Both the position numbers and the translations under genes were made by a program. 40,355 nucleotides of DNA, from the NCBI GenBank assembly GCA_002435705.1, contig DIVA01000028.1, positions 1 through 40,355 on the forward strand, read 5' to 3'. Origin of the DNA: Bacteriovoracaceae bacterium UBA6144. Lineage in GTDB: Bacteria; Bdellovibrionota; Bacteriovoracia; Bacteriovoracales; Bacteriovoracaceae. The notes under the pieces are model-generated. The model searched no databases and had not been told where the DNA came from. It saw nothing but the letters and a program-made list of their open reading frames with translations. Of this stretch, positions 7,418 to 14,077 are shown piece by piece. The number at the start of each line of letters is the position of its first letter. Position 1 is the stretch's first letter.

Positions 7418-8440
7418 CTAAATTGAGCGGCTTCGGGCCAGTGTGACTTGCTGGGCAAAAAAATCACGAAGATTTTCCTGATTGGCCTCAAGTTGTTGAG
7501 GAACAAAAGAGGCTTTTGAGAGTCCGGGAAGAGTGTTGATCTCCAAAATAACGGGGCCTCTTTCAGTGAGGATCATATCTGTGCGTGAGTAACCGAAGCA
7601 TCCCATTAATTGATGTAATTGCAGAGCAACATTCTGGCAGGCCTGGGACTCTTCACTGGAAATGGGGGCAGGAGTCAACTCTTGTACTCCCTGACCCAAG
7701 TATTTGCCTTGGTAATCGAACTGTCGTCCCTGAATAACTCGTACTTCAGAGCAGGGGAGGCAGCTGAGTTGATGAGAGAGATTTTCCCGTGTACACACAG
7801 TGATCTCGCGACCAGTAATAAAGGGTTCAGCGATAAAAGAGATACTTAGTTTCTTTATTTCACTTATCGCTCCATCCAATTCTTGAGGTGTGTTGACGAT
7901 GTAGAGGCCCACACTGGAGCCGCTGGCGACTGGTTTCACGACAATCTTTTTATGAGTGGAGTAAAAATTTCTAAGATCATTTTCAAACATGCTATCAGCA
8001 CAAAAAACCAGGTCATCAATGACTGGGAGGTGGGCCGAGTGAGCTTTGAGTTTCGTGACCTTTTTATCAAAACAGTCACTACTGGCCTTGGAGCCTGTGC
8101 CAGTGAAAGGAATGCGTGCCCCCTCAAGGATTTTTTGGAGTGTGCCGTCTTCTCCTTCTGTTCCGTGCATGGCGATGATGATCGTTTTATTTTTCAAGTG
8201 CTCCAGGGCCTTTGAAATGTGCCCGGCAAAAGCGGGTGTGAGGGCCGTAAACTGTTGAGTGAAAGGATTGGCGTGAGCTAAAAGTTCAGCACGGGAAACA
8301 TAATGAAGGGAGCCTGAGATATCTGTGTAGATCAAATCTGCTTCCGGAATCTGGCGAGCAAGATTTTGTGCTGAAGCCACTGAGACCAAGCGCTCATCGG
8401 AAGAGCCACCAAAAAGAATCACAATATCTGACCAATTCAT
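7418..8440 (-). CDS. ddl: D-alanine--D-alanine ligase
   Basis: About 340 residues, an ATP-grasp ligase making D-Ala-D-Ala for peptidoglycan in the cytoplasm. Visible motifs are ILFGGSSDE at the N-terminus, MHGTEGEDGTLQ (substrate loop), KPVASGSSVGL (ATP-grasp glycine loop), AEPFITGREITV, and the metal-binding end RTDMILTERGPVILEINTLPGLS. Two ATGs lie six bases apart; the one at 8440 has AGGA six bases upstream, whereas at 8446 the AGGA touches the codon, so 8440 is preferred. It is 63 bases upstream of the YebC-like gene and probably heads that transcript. It is unusual in standing away from a mur/fts cluster. Confidence 0.93.
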   Translation of the reverse strand: MNWSDIVILFGGSSDERLVSVASAQNLARQIPEADLIYTDISGSLHYVSRAELLAHANPFTQQFTALTPAFAGHISKALEHLKNKTIIIAMHGTEGEDGTLQKILEGARIPFTGTGSKASSDCFDKKVTKLKAHSAHLPVIDDLVFCADSMFENDLRNFYSTHKKIVVKPVASGSSVGLYIVNTPQELDGAISEIKKLSISFIAEPFITGREITVCTRENLSHQLSCLPCSEVRVIQGRQFDYQGKYLGQGVQELTPAPISSEESQACQNVALQLHQLMGCFGYSRTDMILTERGPVILEINTLPGLSKASFVPQQLEANQENLRDFFAQQVTLARSRSI

Positions 8441-8498
8441 ATTCATTCCTATTGTTGTTTATATTGTCTCAACAGGATGAATTCTGTTCAAGTCAAAA

Positions 8499-8529
8499 GC
8501 AAAAAAAAAGGCCAGCTTTCGCCGGCCTT
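8499..8529 (-). terminator. Rho-independent terminator of the small lipoprotein gene
   Basis: On the minus strand a nine-position stem with one mismatch (AAGGCCGGC/GCTGGCCTT) closed by a GAAA tetraloop is followed by nine or more U residues. It lies just after the stop of the small lipoprotein gene. Confidence 0.85.
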
Positions 8530-8556
8530 AAATTCTCTGATAAAAACTTATGAGAA

Positions 8557-8736
8557 TTACTGAGCTGGAGCTTCTTCAGCAGCTGGAGCTTCTTCAGCAG
8601 CAGGAGCAGCGTCAGCAGCTGGAGCAGCTACTTCAGTTTGCTCAGCAGGAGCAGCTTCAACAGCAGCTTCTTCTTTCTTATTACAAGCAACAGCGATAAA
8701 AATCATAGCAACAGCGACAAGTGAATATTTGAACAT
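8557..8736 (-). CDS. Small Ala/Pro/Glu-rich lipoprotein
   Basis: 59 residues. MFKYSLVAVAMIFIAVAC is a lipoprotein signal peptide with the lipobox ending Val-Ala-Cys18. The mature part starts CNKKEEAAVE and consists almost wholly of Ala, Pro and Glu in near-repeats (AAPAAEEAPAAEEAPA). A strong AAGGAG lies six bases before the ATG, an extended -10 lies upstream and a clear terminator follows, so this is a free-standing, probably well-expressed gene. With no fold expected, it may act as a surface spacer or bulk envelope lipoprotein; function unknown. Its Gln at the end and low complexity give no further clue. Confidence 0.85.
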   Translation of the reverse strand: MFKYSLVAVAMIFIAVACNKKEEAAVEAAPAEQTEVAAPAADAAPAAEEAPAAEEAPAQ

Positions 8737-8768
8737 TTTGTTCTCCTTAGGTGGGTGAATGACTCAAG

Positions 8769-8795
8769 TTTATAGCAACACTTTCAGGGTCGCAA
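8769..8795 (-). promoter_or_regulatory. Probable extended -10 promoter of the small lipoprotein gene
   Basis: On the minus strand TTGCGA (8790-8795) is followed after 15 bases by TATAAA (8769-8774), preceded by TGC, which makes an extended -10 element. The start codon is 32 bases further on. The short spacer lowers certainty. Confidence 0.4.
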
Positions 8796-8818
8796 GTACA
8801 ATATACCGATATTTAAGG

Positions 8819-8846
8819 TTGAGAAGAGTTCAACTCAAGTTATAAT
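8819..8846 (+). promoter_or_regulatory. Promoter of the FHA gene with a palindrome between -35 and -10
   Basis: TTGAGA (8819-8824) and a perfect TATAAT (8841-8846) are separated by 16 bases. Inside the spacer lies the palindrome GAGTT-C-AACTC (8826-8836), a possible operator. The ATG at 8855 is only eight bases after the -10 and no Shine-Dalgarno is present, so the transcript is probably leaderless. Confidence 0.6.
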
Positions 8847-8854
8847 AAAAGAAC

Positions 8855-10060
8855 ATGAAACTAGAAATTAGTGTTGAAGGCCAAGAGCCTCTTATCCATA
8901 AAATAAAATCTCAAAAAATTCTGATTGGCTCAGGTTCTGACTGCGACATCGTGTTGCAAGCTGATGGAATTTCGCGCAAACACGCTGCTATTCATTCGGA
9001 AGATGATAAATTTTTTATCATAGATCAAGGCAGTACCAATGGATCTTTTATAAATGAAGAAAGATTAACCCCAGGTTCTAAATCACTTTTTACGACTTTC
9101 TTTCCGGTAAAACTTGGATTTCATGTCACTGTGACTTTGATGGATGACGATGACGCCGATGCTGGGAGTGGATTCAGTTTTGCCGAGTCATTAAAAAATC
9201 CTGAACCTAGTATTAAAAATACTTCATCCGCTCCGGCCTCGCGCTTAAAAGCATCCGCCGCTGGAACTAATAAGACTTCGACTAAAACACTTGAGCTGAG
9301 TACAAGCAAAAGTAAAAAAGCTCCCGTTGGTAAGCGTCCTGTCAAAGCTGTTAAATCAGAAGATGAAAAGAAAATGGGCAGCACCAAGCTCTTAGCATTT
9401 TTATTGATTGCTGGTTCTGTGGCGTATTTCTTTTGGGATAAAAAACAAACGGAGCAAGCCCTCATCTCCTCACTGCCACCGAAGGTTGAGGACGAGATTA
9501 AAAAAGTGGAAACACAACTGGTGCAACAATCCTATCTAGGTCCTGAGCCTAAGGGGACTGAGGCCGGGGCCAATGCCGTCAACATCATGAAGTGCAGCTT
9601 CCCGATTGAAAAGAAGGCTTGTGAAGCCATGCAATTACCGCACAAGGAATTCTCTATCACTGGTATGGTGATGACTGCGAATGCCTATGTTTTTGTCCTG
9701 CCAGATTTACTGAAGGATGGCCGTGTGTTTGATACTTTCCGCGAAGAACTTGGCTGGAGCTGGGAGTATCGTCCCCTCTTGAATCAGGTGCTTGATAGTC
9801 GTGTCCTTGCTGGTTTGTATCTCATTAGATCTAGAACTTCTTGGGGCGAAATCGCTGAAGAAGATAAGAGAGAGTGGATCTATGTTTTGTTTGTAAATCA
9901 GCAAGGAGCAAGGTCAGGTGATTTTCTCTTCGCTAAGGCAGCCCCGGTTCTCGAGGCGCTTTCTGCTAGTGAACTCTCTGTTAACATACAATCCTCCGCC
10001 TCGATCGGGATCTCTCCGATCGATAATATTGGAGGATTCTTCCGTCGCACACCAGAGTAA
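8855..10060 (+). CDS. FHA-domain membrane protein
   Basis: 401 residues. An N-terminal FHA domain (about 1-95) shows ISRKHAAI at 39-46 and GSTNGSFIN at 59-67, the phosphothreonine-binding loops; the usual Arg after the first Gly is Ser here (LIGSGSDCDI), so binding may be altered. Residues 100-172 are a Ser/Lys/Thr-rich linker. One membrane helix lies at about 177-194, leaving roughly 205 C-terminal residues outside the cytoplasm with no family recognised; they contain Cys residues (KCSFPIEKKACEA). A cytoplasmic FHA tethered to an external domain suggests a link between Ser/Thr phosphorylation and the envelope (inference). It ends exactly where the convergent cytochrome gene ends. Confidence 0.82.
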   Translation: MKLEISVEGQEPLIHKIKSQKILIGSGSDCDIVLQADGISRKHAAIHSEDDKFFIIDQGSTNGSFINEERLTPGSKSLFTTFFPVKLGFHVTVTLMDDDDADAGSGFSFAESLKNPEPSIKNTSSAPASRLKASAAGTNKTSTKTLELSTSKSKKAPVGKRPVKAVKSEDEKKMGSTKLLAFLLIAGSVAYFFWDKKQTEQALISSLPPKVEDEIKKVETQLVQQSYLGPEPKGTEAGANAVNIMKCSFPIEKKACEAMQLPHKEFSITGMVMTANAYVFVLPDLLKDGRVFDTFREELGWSWEYRPLLNQVLDSRVLAGLYLIRSRTSWGEIAEEDKREWIYVLFVNQQGARSGDFLFAKAAPVLEALSASELSVNIQSSASIGISPIDNIGGFFRRTPE

Positions 10061-11752
10061 TTAGAGCGTCTTCAGGAACTCAATGAGTTCTTTCTTCTCT
10101 TGAGGAGTCATCACTTCCTGACCCTCTTTAATAAAGATTTTTTCATCGTGACCCATCCGGCTTAATCCTTCGCGGCGGGTGTCATAGAATTTGCTCTGAT
10201 CTTTTTTCCAGGCTTCTGGCGTTTTAGACCCCACGGGATAGCCACCACACTCAGGATCATAGTCGGTTTCAGGATTCTGCGCTTCTCCTGCCCAATAGGT
10301 AAGGGGGCGATCTTTGCCTGCAGTTAAAACAGCACAGAGATTGGGCGCAGAATTATTATGAAAATAAGGCCAGCGGGCCCAGATGCCCACCAGTGGCGGT
10401 GGAACGTAACCATTTTGTGGTTCAACAACGGTATTTATAGACTTAGAAATTTTGAGACGATTTAATTCTTCTGCGAAGAACTTCATCCCTTCATAGCGCC
10501 CCGGATCTGTGCCTACATCAATGACAGGAGTCTTTCGATGATAGGCCACCTCGACGGTGCGAATTTTTTCTTTAAGCGACAAGGAATCAGCCTCCGGAAG
10601 GCTCCAGCCCTTTTGGTATTGACCGTGGCAGCGCATGCAGTGGTTGTTGTAATGAACTTCGCCTTTCTTTGCCATGTCAATTTTGATCATCTTCTCTGGC
10701 AAGAAATCAAGAAACTCTGGAGCGGGTGTGGCAAACACACTGGCCGTGAGATCATCAATAACGGCTTGATTTTGATTCAGCCATCCCTCTAGACTTTTCA
10801 GGTCTATGCCTCGCCCAATCTCATTCCACAAGAAGTTGGTGTGAATAGGATTGCCCTGCACGATCGAGCCATCTGAGAGCCAACGAGTTTTATATTTCAC
10901 GTTCCACCATACAGCGGGCTTGGAGTCGGCGATCTTTTTCTCAAGTGGATTAGGCCGCGGTTGGCGAGAGATCTTGACATCTCTGGTGGCGTATTCATCT
11001 GTGCCTCGACGGGCCAGCGAGAGGGCGACTTGGGCCAGCGAAGTATCAAGCCCCAAGACCTGAGGCTTTTTGGCTCCCACAAACTGCACAGCATAGCGTG
11101 ATCTCTGTAGCATCTTGACGTCTTCCTCACTGGCCTCAGTCATCGCCCTAAAAAGCACAGGGTGCGCATAGGGGAGTAGCCGTTTGCCAGCACGAAAAAA
11201 CTCATTGGCGCGAGGAAAGCGATTGGTGAGTCCTAAAACTTTTTTTCCAAATAAATCTGCTGAGTGACAGGCGGCACAGCTAAAGGTGAGCCCCTGTGCT
11301 CCGCCCTGAGTGATAAGACTTGCCCCCATCCCAAGATCCATGAGTTCCCTCTCCATCACAGGCCAGGGGCCTGGACCTTGTTGCTCGGGAGTGGTCGGAT
11401 AATCATGAATTCCTAACCACTCCATGACATCTTCAGGGGACTGCATGCGAGTGATTTTTTTTGAGGCGCGATAGATCAGACGCTTCAGTGGGTTTTTAGG
11501 ATCAGCCTTGAAAAATTCTAAAAAACTTTCATAGGGAATCATCAGCTCTGTGACTGTCACCGGATAGTCGAGAGCATGACTGCGACCCCGCACAAGGGCG
11601 GCTTCTAGGGAGCGGGCCCCTTGCTGGAAAATATCAGCGCGGTGATGAGGTGAGAATTTTCCAACGCCTGTGAGTTCAGCTTCCCGAGACCAGTCTTGAG
11701 CGTGCACTGCGTTAAAAAAGCAGGCCATAACTAAAATAATGAGTGTTTTCAT
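10061..11752 (-). CDS. Secreted di-heme c-type cytochrome
   Basis: 563 residues with a signal peptide (MKTLIILVMACFFNAVHAQ). Two CXXCH heme-attachment sites are present: Cys159-Ala-Ala-Cys162-His163, and Cys372-Met-Arg-Cys375-His376 in GEVHYNNHCMRCHG. The later stretch PPLVGIWARWPYFHNNSAPNL is typical of the cytochrome c peroxidase/MauG/RoxA-like group. Its length is well above the roughly 330-380 residues of bacterial CcpA peroxidases, with a large N-terminal part, which points more to the RoxA-like branch. A periplasmic oxidase or peroxidase role is likely; the substrate is unknown. It is monocistronic, and its stop codon abuts the stop codon of the FHA gene with no gap. Confidence 0.8.
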   Translation of the reverse strand: MKTLIILVMACFFNAVHAQDWSREAELTGVGKFSPHHRADIFQQGARSLEAALVRGRSHALDYPVTVTELMIPYESFLEFFKADPKNPLKRLIYRASKKITRMQSPEDVMEWLGIHDYPTTPEQQGPGPWPVMERELMDLGMGASLITQGGAQGLTFSCAACHSADLFGKKVLGLTNRFPRANEFFRAGKRLLPYAHPVLFRAMTEASEEDVKMLQRSRYAVQFVGAKKPQVLGLDTSLAQVALSLARRGTDEYATRDVKISRQPRPNPLEKKIADSKPAVWWNVKYKTRWLSDGSIVQGNPIHTNFLWNEIGRGIDLKSLEGWLNQNQAVIDDLTASVFATPAPEFLDFLPEKMIKIDMAKKGEVHYNNHCMRCHGQYQKGWSLPEADSLSLKEKIRTVEVAYHRKTPVIDVGTDPGRYEGMKFFAEELNRLKISKSINTVVEPQNGYVPPPLVGIWARWPYFHNNSAPNLCAVLTAGKDRPLTYWAGEAQNPETDYDPECGGYPVGSKTPEAWKKDQSKFYDTRREGLSRMGHDEKIFIKEGQEVMTPQEKKELIEFLKTL

Positions 11753-11833
11753 GGCTAGATCATTTCAATGGAGGCCAGAGATTGGCAAGTGGCTGATTGG
11801 GACAGATAGTAATAAAAAAAGTTTAGAAGAACG

Positions 11834-11862
11834 TTGACGATAAAGGGCAGGGCTTGCAAAAT
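11834..11862 (+). promoter_or_regulatory. Candidate promoter of a small RNA
   Basis: TTGACG (11834-11839), a 17-base spacer and CAAAAT (11857-11862) form a good sigma-70-type promoter pointing into the intergenic region between two minus-strand genes. No protein gene follows on this strand before a terminator-like hairpin. Confidence 0.45.
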
Positions 11863-11868
11863 TCACTC

Positions 11869-11975
11869 GCGTCGATCACGCTTGTCGTGACTTTCCTCCC
11901 AGAATGGTACGCTTAAGAGTGAGGATCTGGTCTGTGAAGACTTTCTCCTCACTCTTTATTTTCTTACTTTTTTTT
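11869..11975 (+). ncRNA. Candidate structured small RNA
   Basis: A predicted transcript of about 100 nt from the promoter at 11834-11862 to a U-rich end. Its 3' half is a long hairpin: an 11-bp perfect stem (AAGAGTGAGGA at 11915-11925 with TCCTCACTCTT at 11946-11956), a symmetric four-by-four internal loop, then a GTCT/AGAC stem capped by a GUGA (GNRA) tetraloop. A small 5' hairpin (TCACG/CGTGA) precedes it. The tail after 11956 is mostly U. It does not match SRP RNA, and I cannot place it in a known family. No coding potential was seen. Transcription is not proven. Confidence 0.4.
11915..11970 (+). terminator. Terminator-like hairpin with U-rich tail
   Basis: Perfect 11-bp inverted repeat (11915-11925 and 11946-11956) followed by TATTTTCTTAC and a run of T. 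On the minus strand the hairpin is not followed by T, so it acts only for plus-strand transcription, where no protein gene lies upstream. Confidence 0.6.
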
Positions 11976-11977
11976 TC

Positions 11978-12499
11978 TTAACTTGCGTTCTTATTCACAA
12001 TCGATTCCAGCACATCACTGACTTTATCAACTTCCAAAGGAAGTGAGATATAGCCTGAAGCCCCGGCCGGTGAGTTTTGGTGAATCTGCACTTTTTTCTC
12101 TGAGAGATTTTTCGCAACCACCACCGTTTTGGCATGGGGAAACTTCGCTCGCAATTGAGCACAAAGCTGGTTAGCCGCTTTGGGATTGGCATCGAAATAA
12201 AACATCACAATCAAAGGTGTTTTCTTTTTTAATTCACTATTGAGTTGGGCGAGCTCTTTGAGAGTTTTAAACTCAAAAAGTGAACCGAGGCTATTTTTTT
12301 GTGACTCAAAAAAACCTTTTCCGAAATCAAAAAGAAAAACCGGAATGGAGGACTTTGTCTTCACGTCATCACTGGTGCTGGAGGCAAACTCTAATGAGCC
12401 CGCCATGTCAGTCAGCTGCTGATCCTGCATTTCTTTTTGTTTTTTTAAGGCACTAATGTCTATGACCACCGTGGCTTTATCGTCTTCGTCACCTGACAT
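11978..12499 (-). CDS. Degenerate receiver-like protein
   Basis: 173 residues. The first 45 are charged and variable (MSGDEDDKATVVIDISALKK). The rest resembles a CheY-type receiver: PLIVMFYFDANPKAANQLCAQLR where the third strand and phospho-acceptor loop belong, VVVAKNL for the fourth strand, and AGASGYISLPLEVDKVSDVLESI for the fifth strand and last helix. The invariant Lys before the cis-Pro is replaced by Leu (SLP for TKP) and the N-terminal acidic pair is missing, so normal phosphorylation is unlikely. It may be a pseudo-receiver interaction module. The ribosome site AGAGGGGAAGAGC lies before the ATG. It is divergent from the Ala/Pro-rich gene. Confidence 0.6.
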   Translation of the reverse strand: MSGDEDDKATVVIDISALKKQKEMQDQQLTDMAGSLEFASSTSDDVKTKSSIPVFLFDFGKGFFESQKNSLGSLFEFKTLKELAQLNSELKKKTPLIVMFYFDANPKAANQLCAQLRAKFPHAKTVVVAKNLSEKKVQIHQNSPAGASGYISLPLEVDKVSDVLESIVNKNAS

Positions 12500-12637
12500 G
12501 CTCTTCCCCTCTGGCTAAATACTGGATTTTAATGTTCTATCGGTGTTTTTTTGGAAAACTTAAGCTTTTCTGACTATTTTGATTCAATACTCAACTATTT
12601 CTCTTCACTTGCCGATAGGTCACTAGGGAAAAAAGCC

Positions 12638-13279
12638 ATGCCTTTAGAAGACTTGGATCTAGAATTTGAAGATGAAGAGGAGTTAAAGAAGAAGAGTGAC
12701 ACTCTTCAAGATGACGTCGTGCTTGAGTTTGGAACTGGAATTTTTGAAAAACCAGCTGCCTTACAAACCCCTCAAGCTGCCGCATCTGCTCCTGCTCAAG
12801 CCGCTGCTGCGCCCTCTGGGGCTCAGGTGCCTAAGGCTGCGCCTGCAGCTGCCACTCAACAGACTAATCCCGATGCTTCACAGCCCAATGTTAAACGACT
12901 CGAAGAAGTTCGCGCCAAAATGGCCCAGACAAAAGCGGCACCTGTAAAACCAGGAACTGCTTCCGCAGCATCACTACCAGTAACAAATGGGAGTAGCGCC
13001 CTTCAGCTCAGCGCTGAGAATGATCCGAATTTAGCGCAGTTGGTGGATCTGATTGAGACGACAAAATTTGAGGCTCGCGTAGAAGTCGCAGTGGCCCAAC
13101 AGATGAGCACTTATATGGCAGAGATGCTCTCTGATGCCAAGCTCATGCAACACCAAGTGCAACAGCTGCTCATGCGCTTGAATCAAAAAAATGCTGCTAA
13201 CAAACCAGAACTGGTGGCGATTCAGAAGGCCCTTGCCGACTTCATCAATAAGAAACGAAAATACCCTCATGAAAAGTGA
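12638..13279 (+). CDS. Ala/Pro-rich acidic protein of unknown function
   Basis: 213 residues from the ATG at 12638, which has AGGG nine bases upstream; an in-frame TTG at 12551 would add 29 residues but has no ribosome site and lies in AT-rich sequence. The N-terminal 30 residues are acidic (EDLDLEFEDEEEL) and are followed by a short motif, DDVVLEFGTGIFEKP. Residues about 50-130 are a low-complexity Ala/Pro/Gln linker. The C-terminal 75 residues are helical (VEVAVAQQMSTYMAEMLSDAKLMQHQVQQLLMRLNQK). No signal peptide was seen, so it is probably cytoplasmic. It overlaps the esterase gene by 11 bases and shares a short divergent promoter region with the receiver-like gene. No known family was recognised. 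Confidence 0.65.
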   Translation: MPLEDLDLEFEDEEELKKKSDTLQDDVVLEFGTGIFEKPAALQTPQAAASAPAQAAAAPSGAQVPKAAPAAATQQTNPDASQPNVKRLEEVRAKMAQTKAAPVKPGTASAASLPVTNGSSALQLSAENDPNLAQLVDLIETTKFEARVEVAVAQQMSTYMAEMLSDAKLMQHQVQQLLMRLNQKNAANKPELVAIQKALADFINKKRKYPHEK

Positions 13280-13931
13280 GCACCGAAAGTTTGAGGGAAA
13301 AAATTCAACGGCCATAGTCTTTCTGCATGGCTATGGCGCCAATATGGACGATCTGGCAGGACTTCAAAACTATCTTGATCCTAAGCAAAGCTGTCATTGG
13401 TATTTTCCGAATGGCCCGGTGAAGATTCCCTTCGCTGGCATGTGGGAAGGGCGCGCTTGGTTTCCGATTGATATGCAGGAGCTGGAAGCGGCCATGCAAG
13501 AGGGGAGGCACCGCCGTTTTAGTGATAAGTCGCCTGTTGAATTCCTGCGCTCACTTTCCATCATGGAAGAAGAGATCAAAGAGCTGCAAAAAAAATTTAA
13601 AAAAGTTATTGTGGGCGGTTTTAGTCAAGGGGCCATGATGGCCAGTCACCTGGCCAGTCGTTTACCGGTGGATGCCTTAGTCATTCTTTCCGGGACTCTT
13701 TTAGATCAGGCCAATCTTGAGCAAAACTATCACTCTCGCTCTGTGCCATTTTTTCAGTCCCATGGAGATCAGGATCAACTGCTGGGACTTTCAGAAGCCA
13801 AAGAGCTTAATAGTGTTCTAGAGAAAAAAGGTTTTAAAGGTCTGTGGGCCCCTTTTCGTGGCGGACATGAGATTCCTGAGAATACCTTAAGAGCACTCGA
13901 GTCTTTTCTTCGCCCCCACATCTCGCCATAG
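13269..13931 (+). CDS. Phospholipase/carboxylesterase-family serine hydrolase
   Basis: 220 residues, the usual size for the YpfH/carboxylesterase group of alpha/beta hydrolases. VFLHGYGAN (18-25) forms the oxyanion loop, Ser119 sits in the nucleophile elbow GGFSQGAMM, Asp167 lies in SHGDQDQ and His200 in FRGGHEIPE, so the catalytic triad is complete. No signal peptide, so cytoplasmic. The ATG at 13269 overlaps the end of the preceding gene by 11 bases, implying coupled translation. The substrate (lysophospholipid or short acyl esters) is not determinable. Confidence 0.85.
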   Translation: MKSEHRKFEGKNSTAIVFLHGYGANMDDLAGLQNYLDPKQSCHWYFPNGPVKIPFAGMWEGRAWFPIDMQELEAAMQEGRHRRFSDKSPVEFLRSLSIMEEEIKELQKKFKKVIVGGFSQGAMMASHLASRLPVDALVILSGTLLDQANLEQNYHSRSVPFFQSHGDQDQLLGLSEAKELNSVLEKKGFKGLWAPFRGGHEIPENTLRALESFLRPHISP

Positions 13932-13989
13932 CATTTTGCGTTAAAGTAGTTTGTGCAAAGCGCGTTTTCATGCCTGAGTCCTGTTTAGG

Positions 13990-14011
13990 TTAAGCACTTA
14001 TTTTTGCTTAA
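13990..14011 (+). terminator. Weak hairpin after the esterase gene
   Basis: Seven-bp perfect stem TTAAGCA/TGCTTAA with an eight-base T-rich loop, followed only by a short T tract. It may end the esterase transcript or be part of the leader region of the sucA operon. Confidence 0.3.
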
Positions 14012-14041
14012 GTTTCCGTTCTCCTCGGGTTCTAATCCGTT

Positions 14042-14047
14042 TATAAT
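14042..14047 (+). promoter_or_regulatory. -10 hexamer of the 2-oxoglutarate dehydrogenase operon
   Basis: A perfect TATAAT 30 bases before the sucA ATG. The -35 region at 17 bases spacing (TTCTCC) is poor, so activation by a regulator is possible. Confidence 0.5.
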
Positions 14048-14077
14048 AAAGCCTCATTTAACCCCAGGATTTGGATT

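Noticed and set aside
12551..12637. TTG-initiated N-terminal extension of the Ala/Pro-rich protein
   Set aside because: No ribosome site, AT-rich codons and a better ATG with AGGG at 12638.
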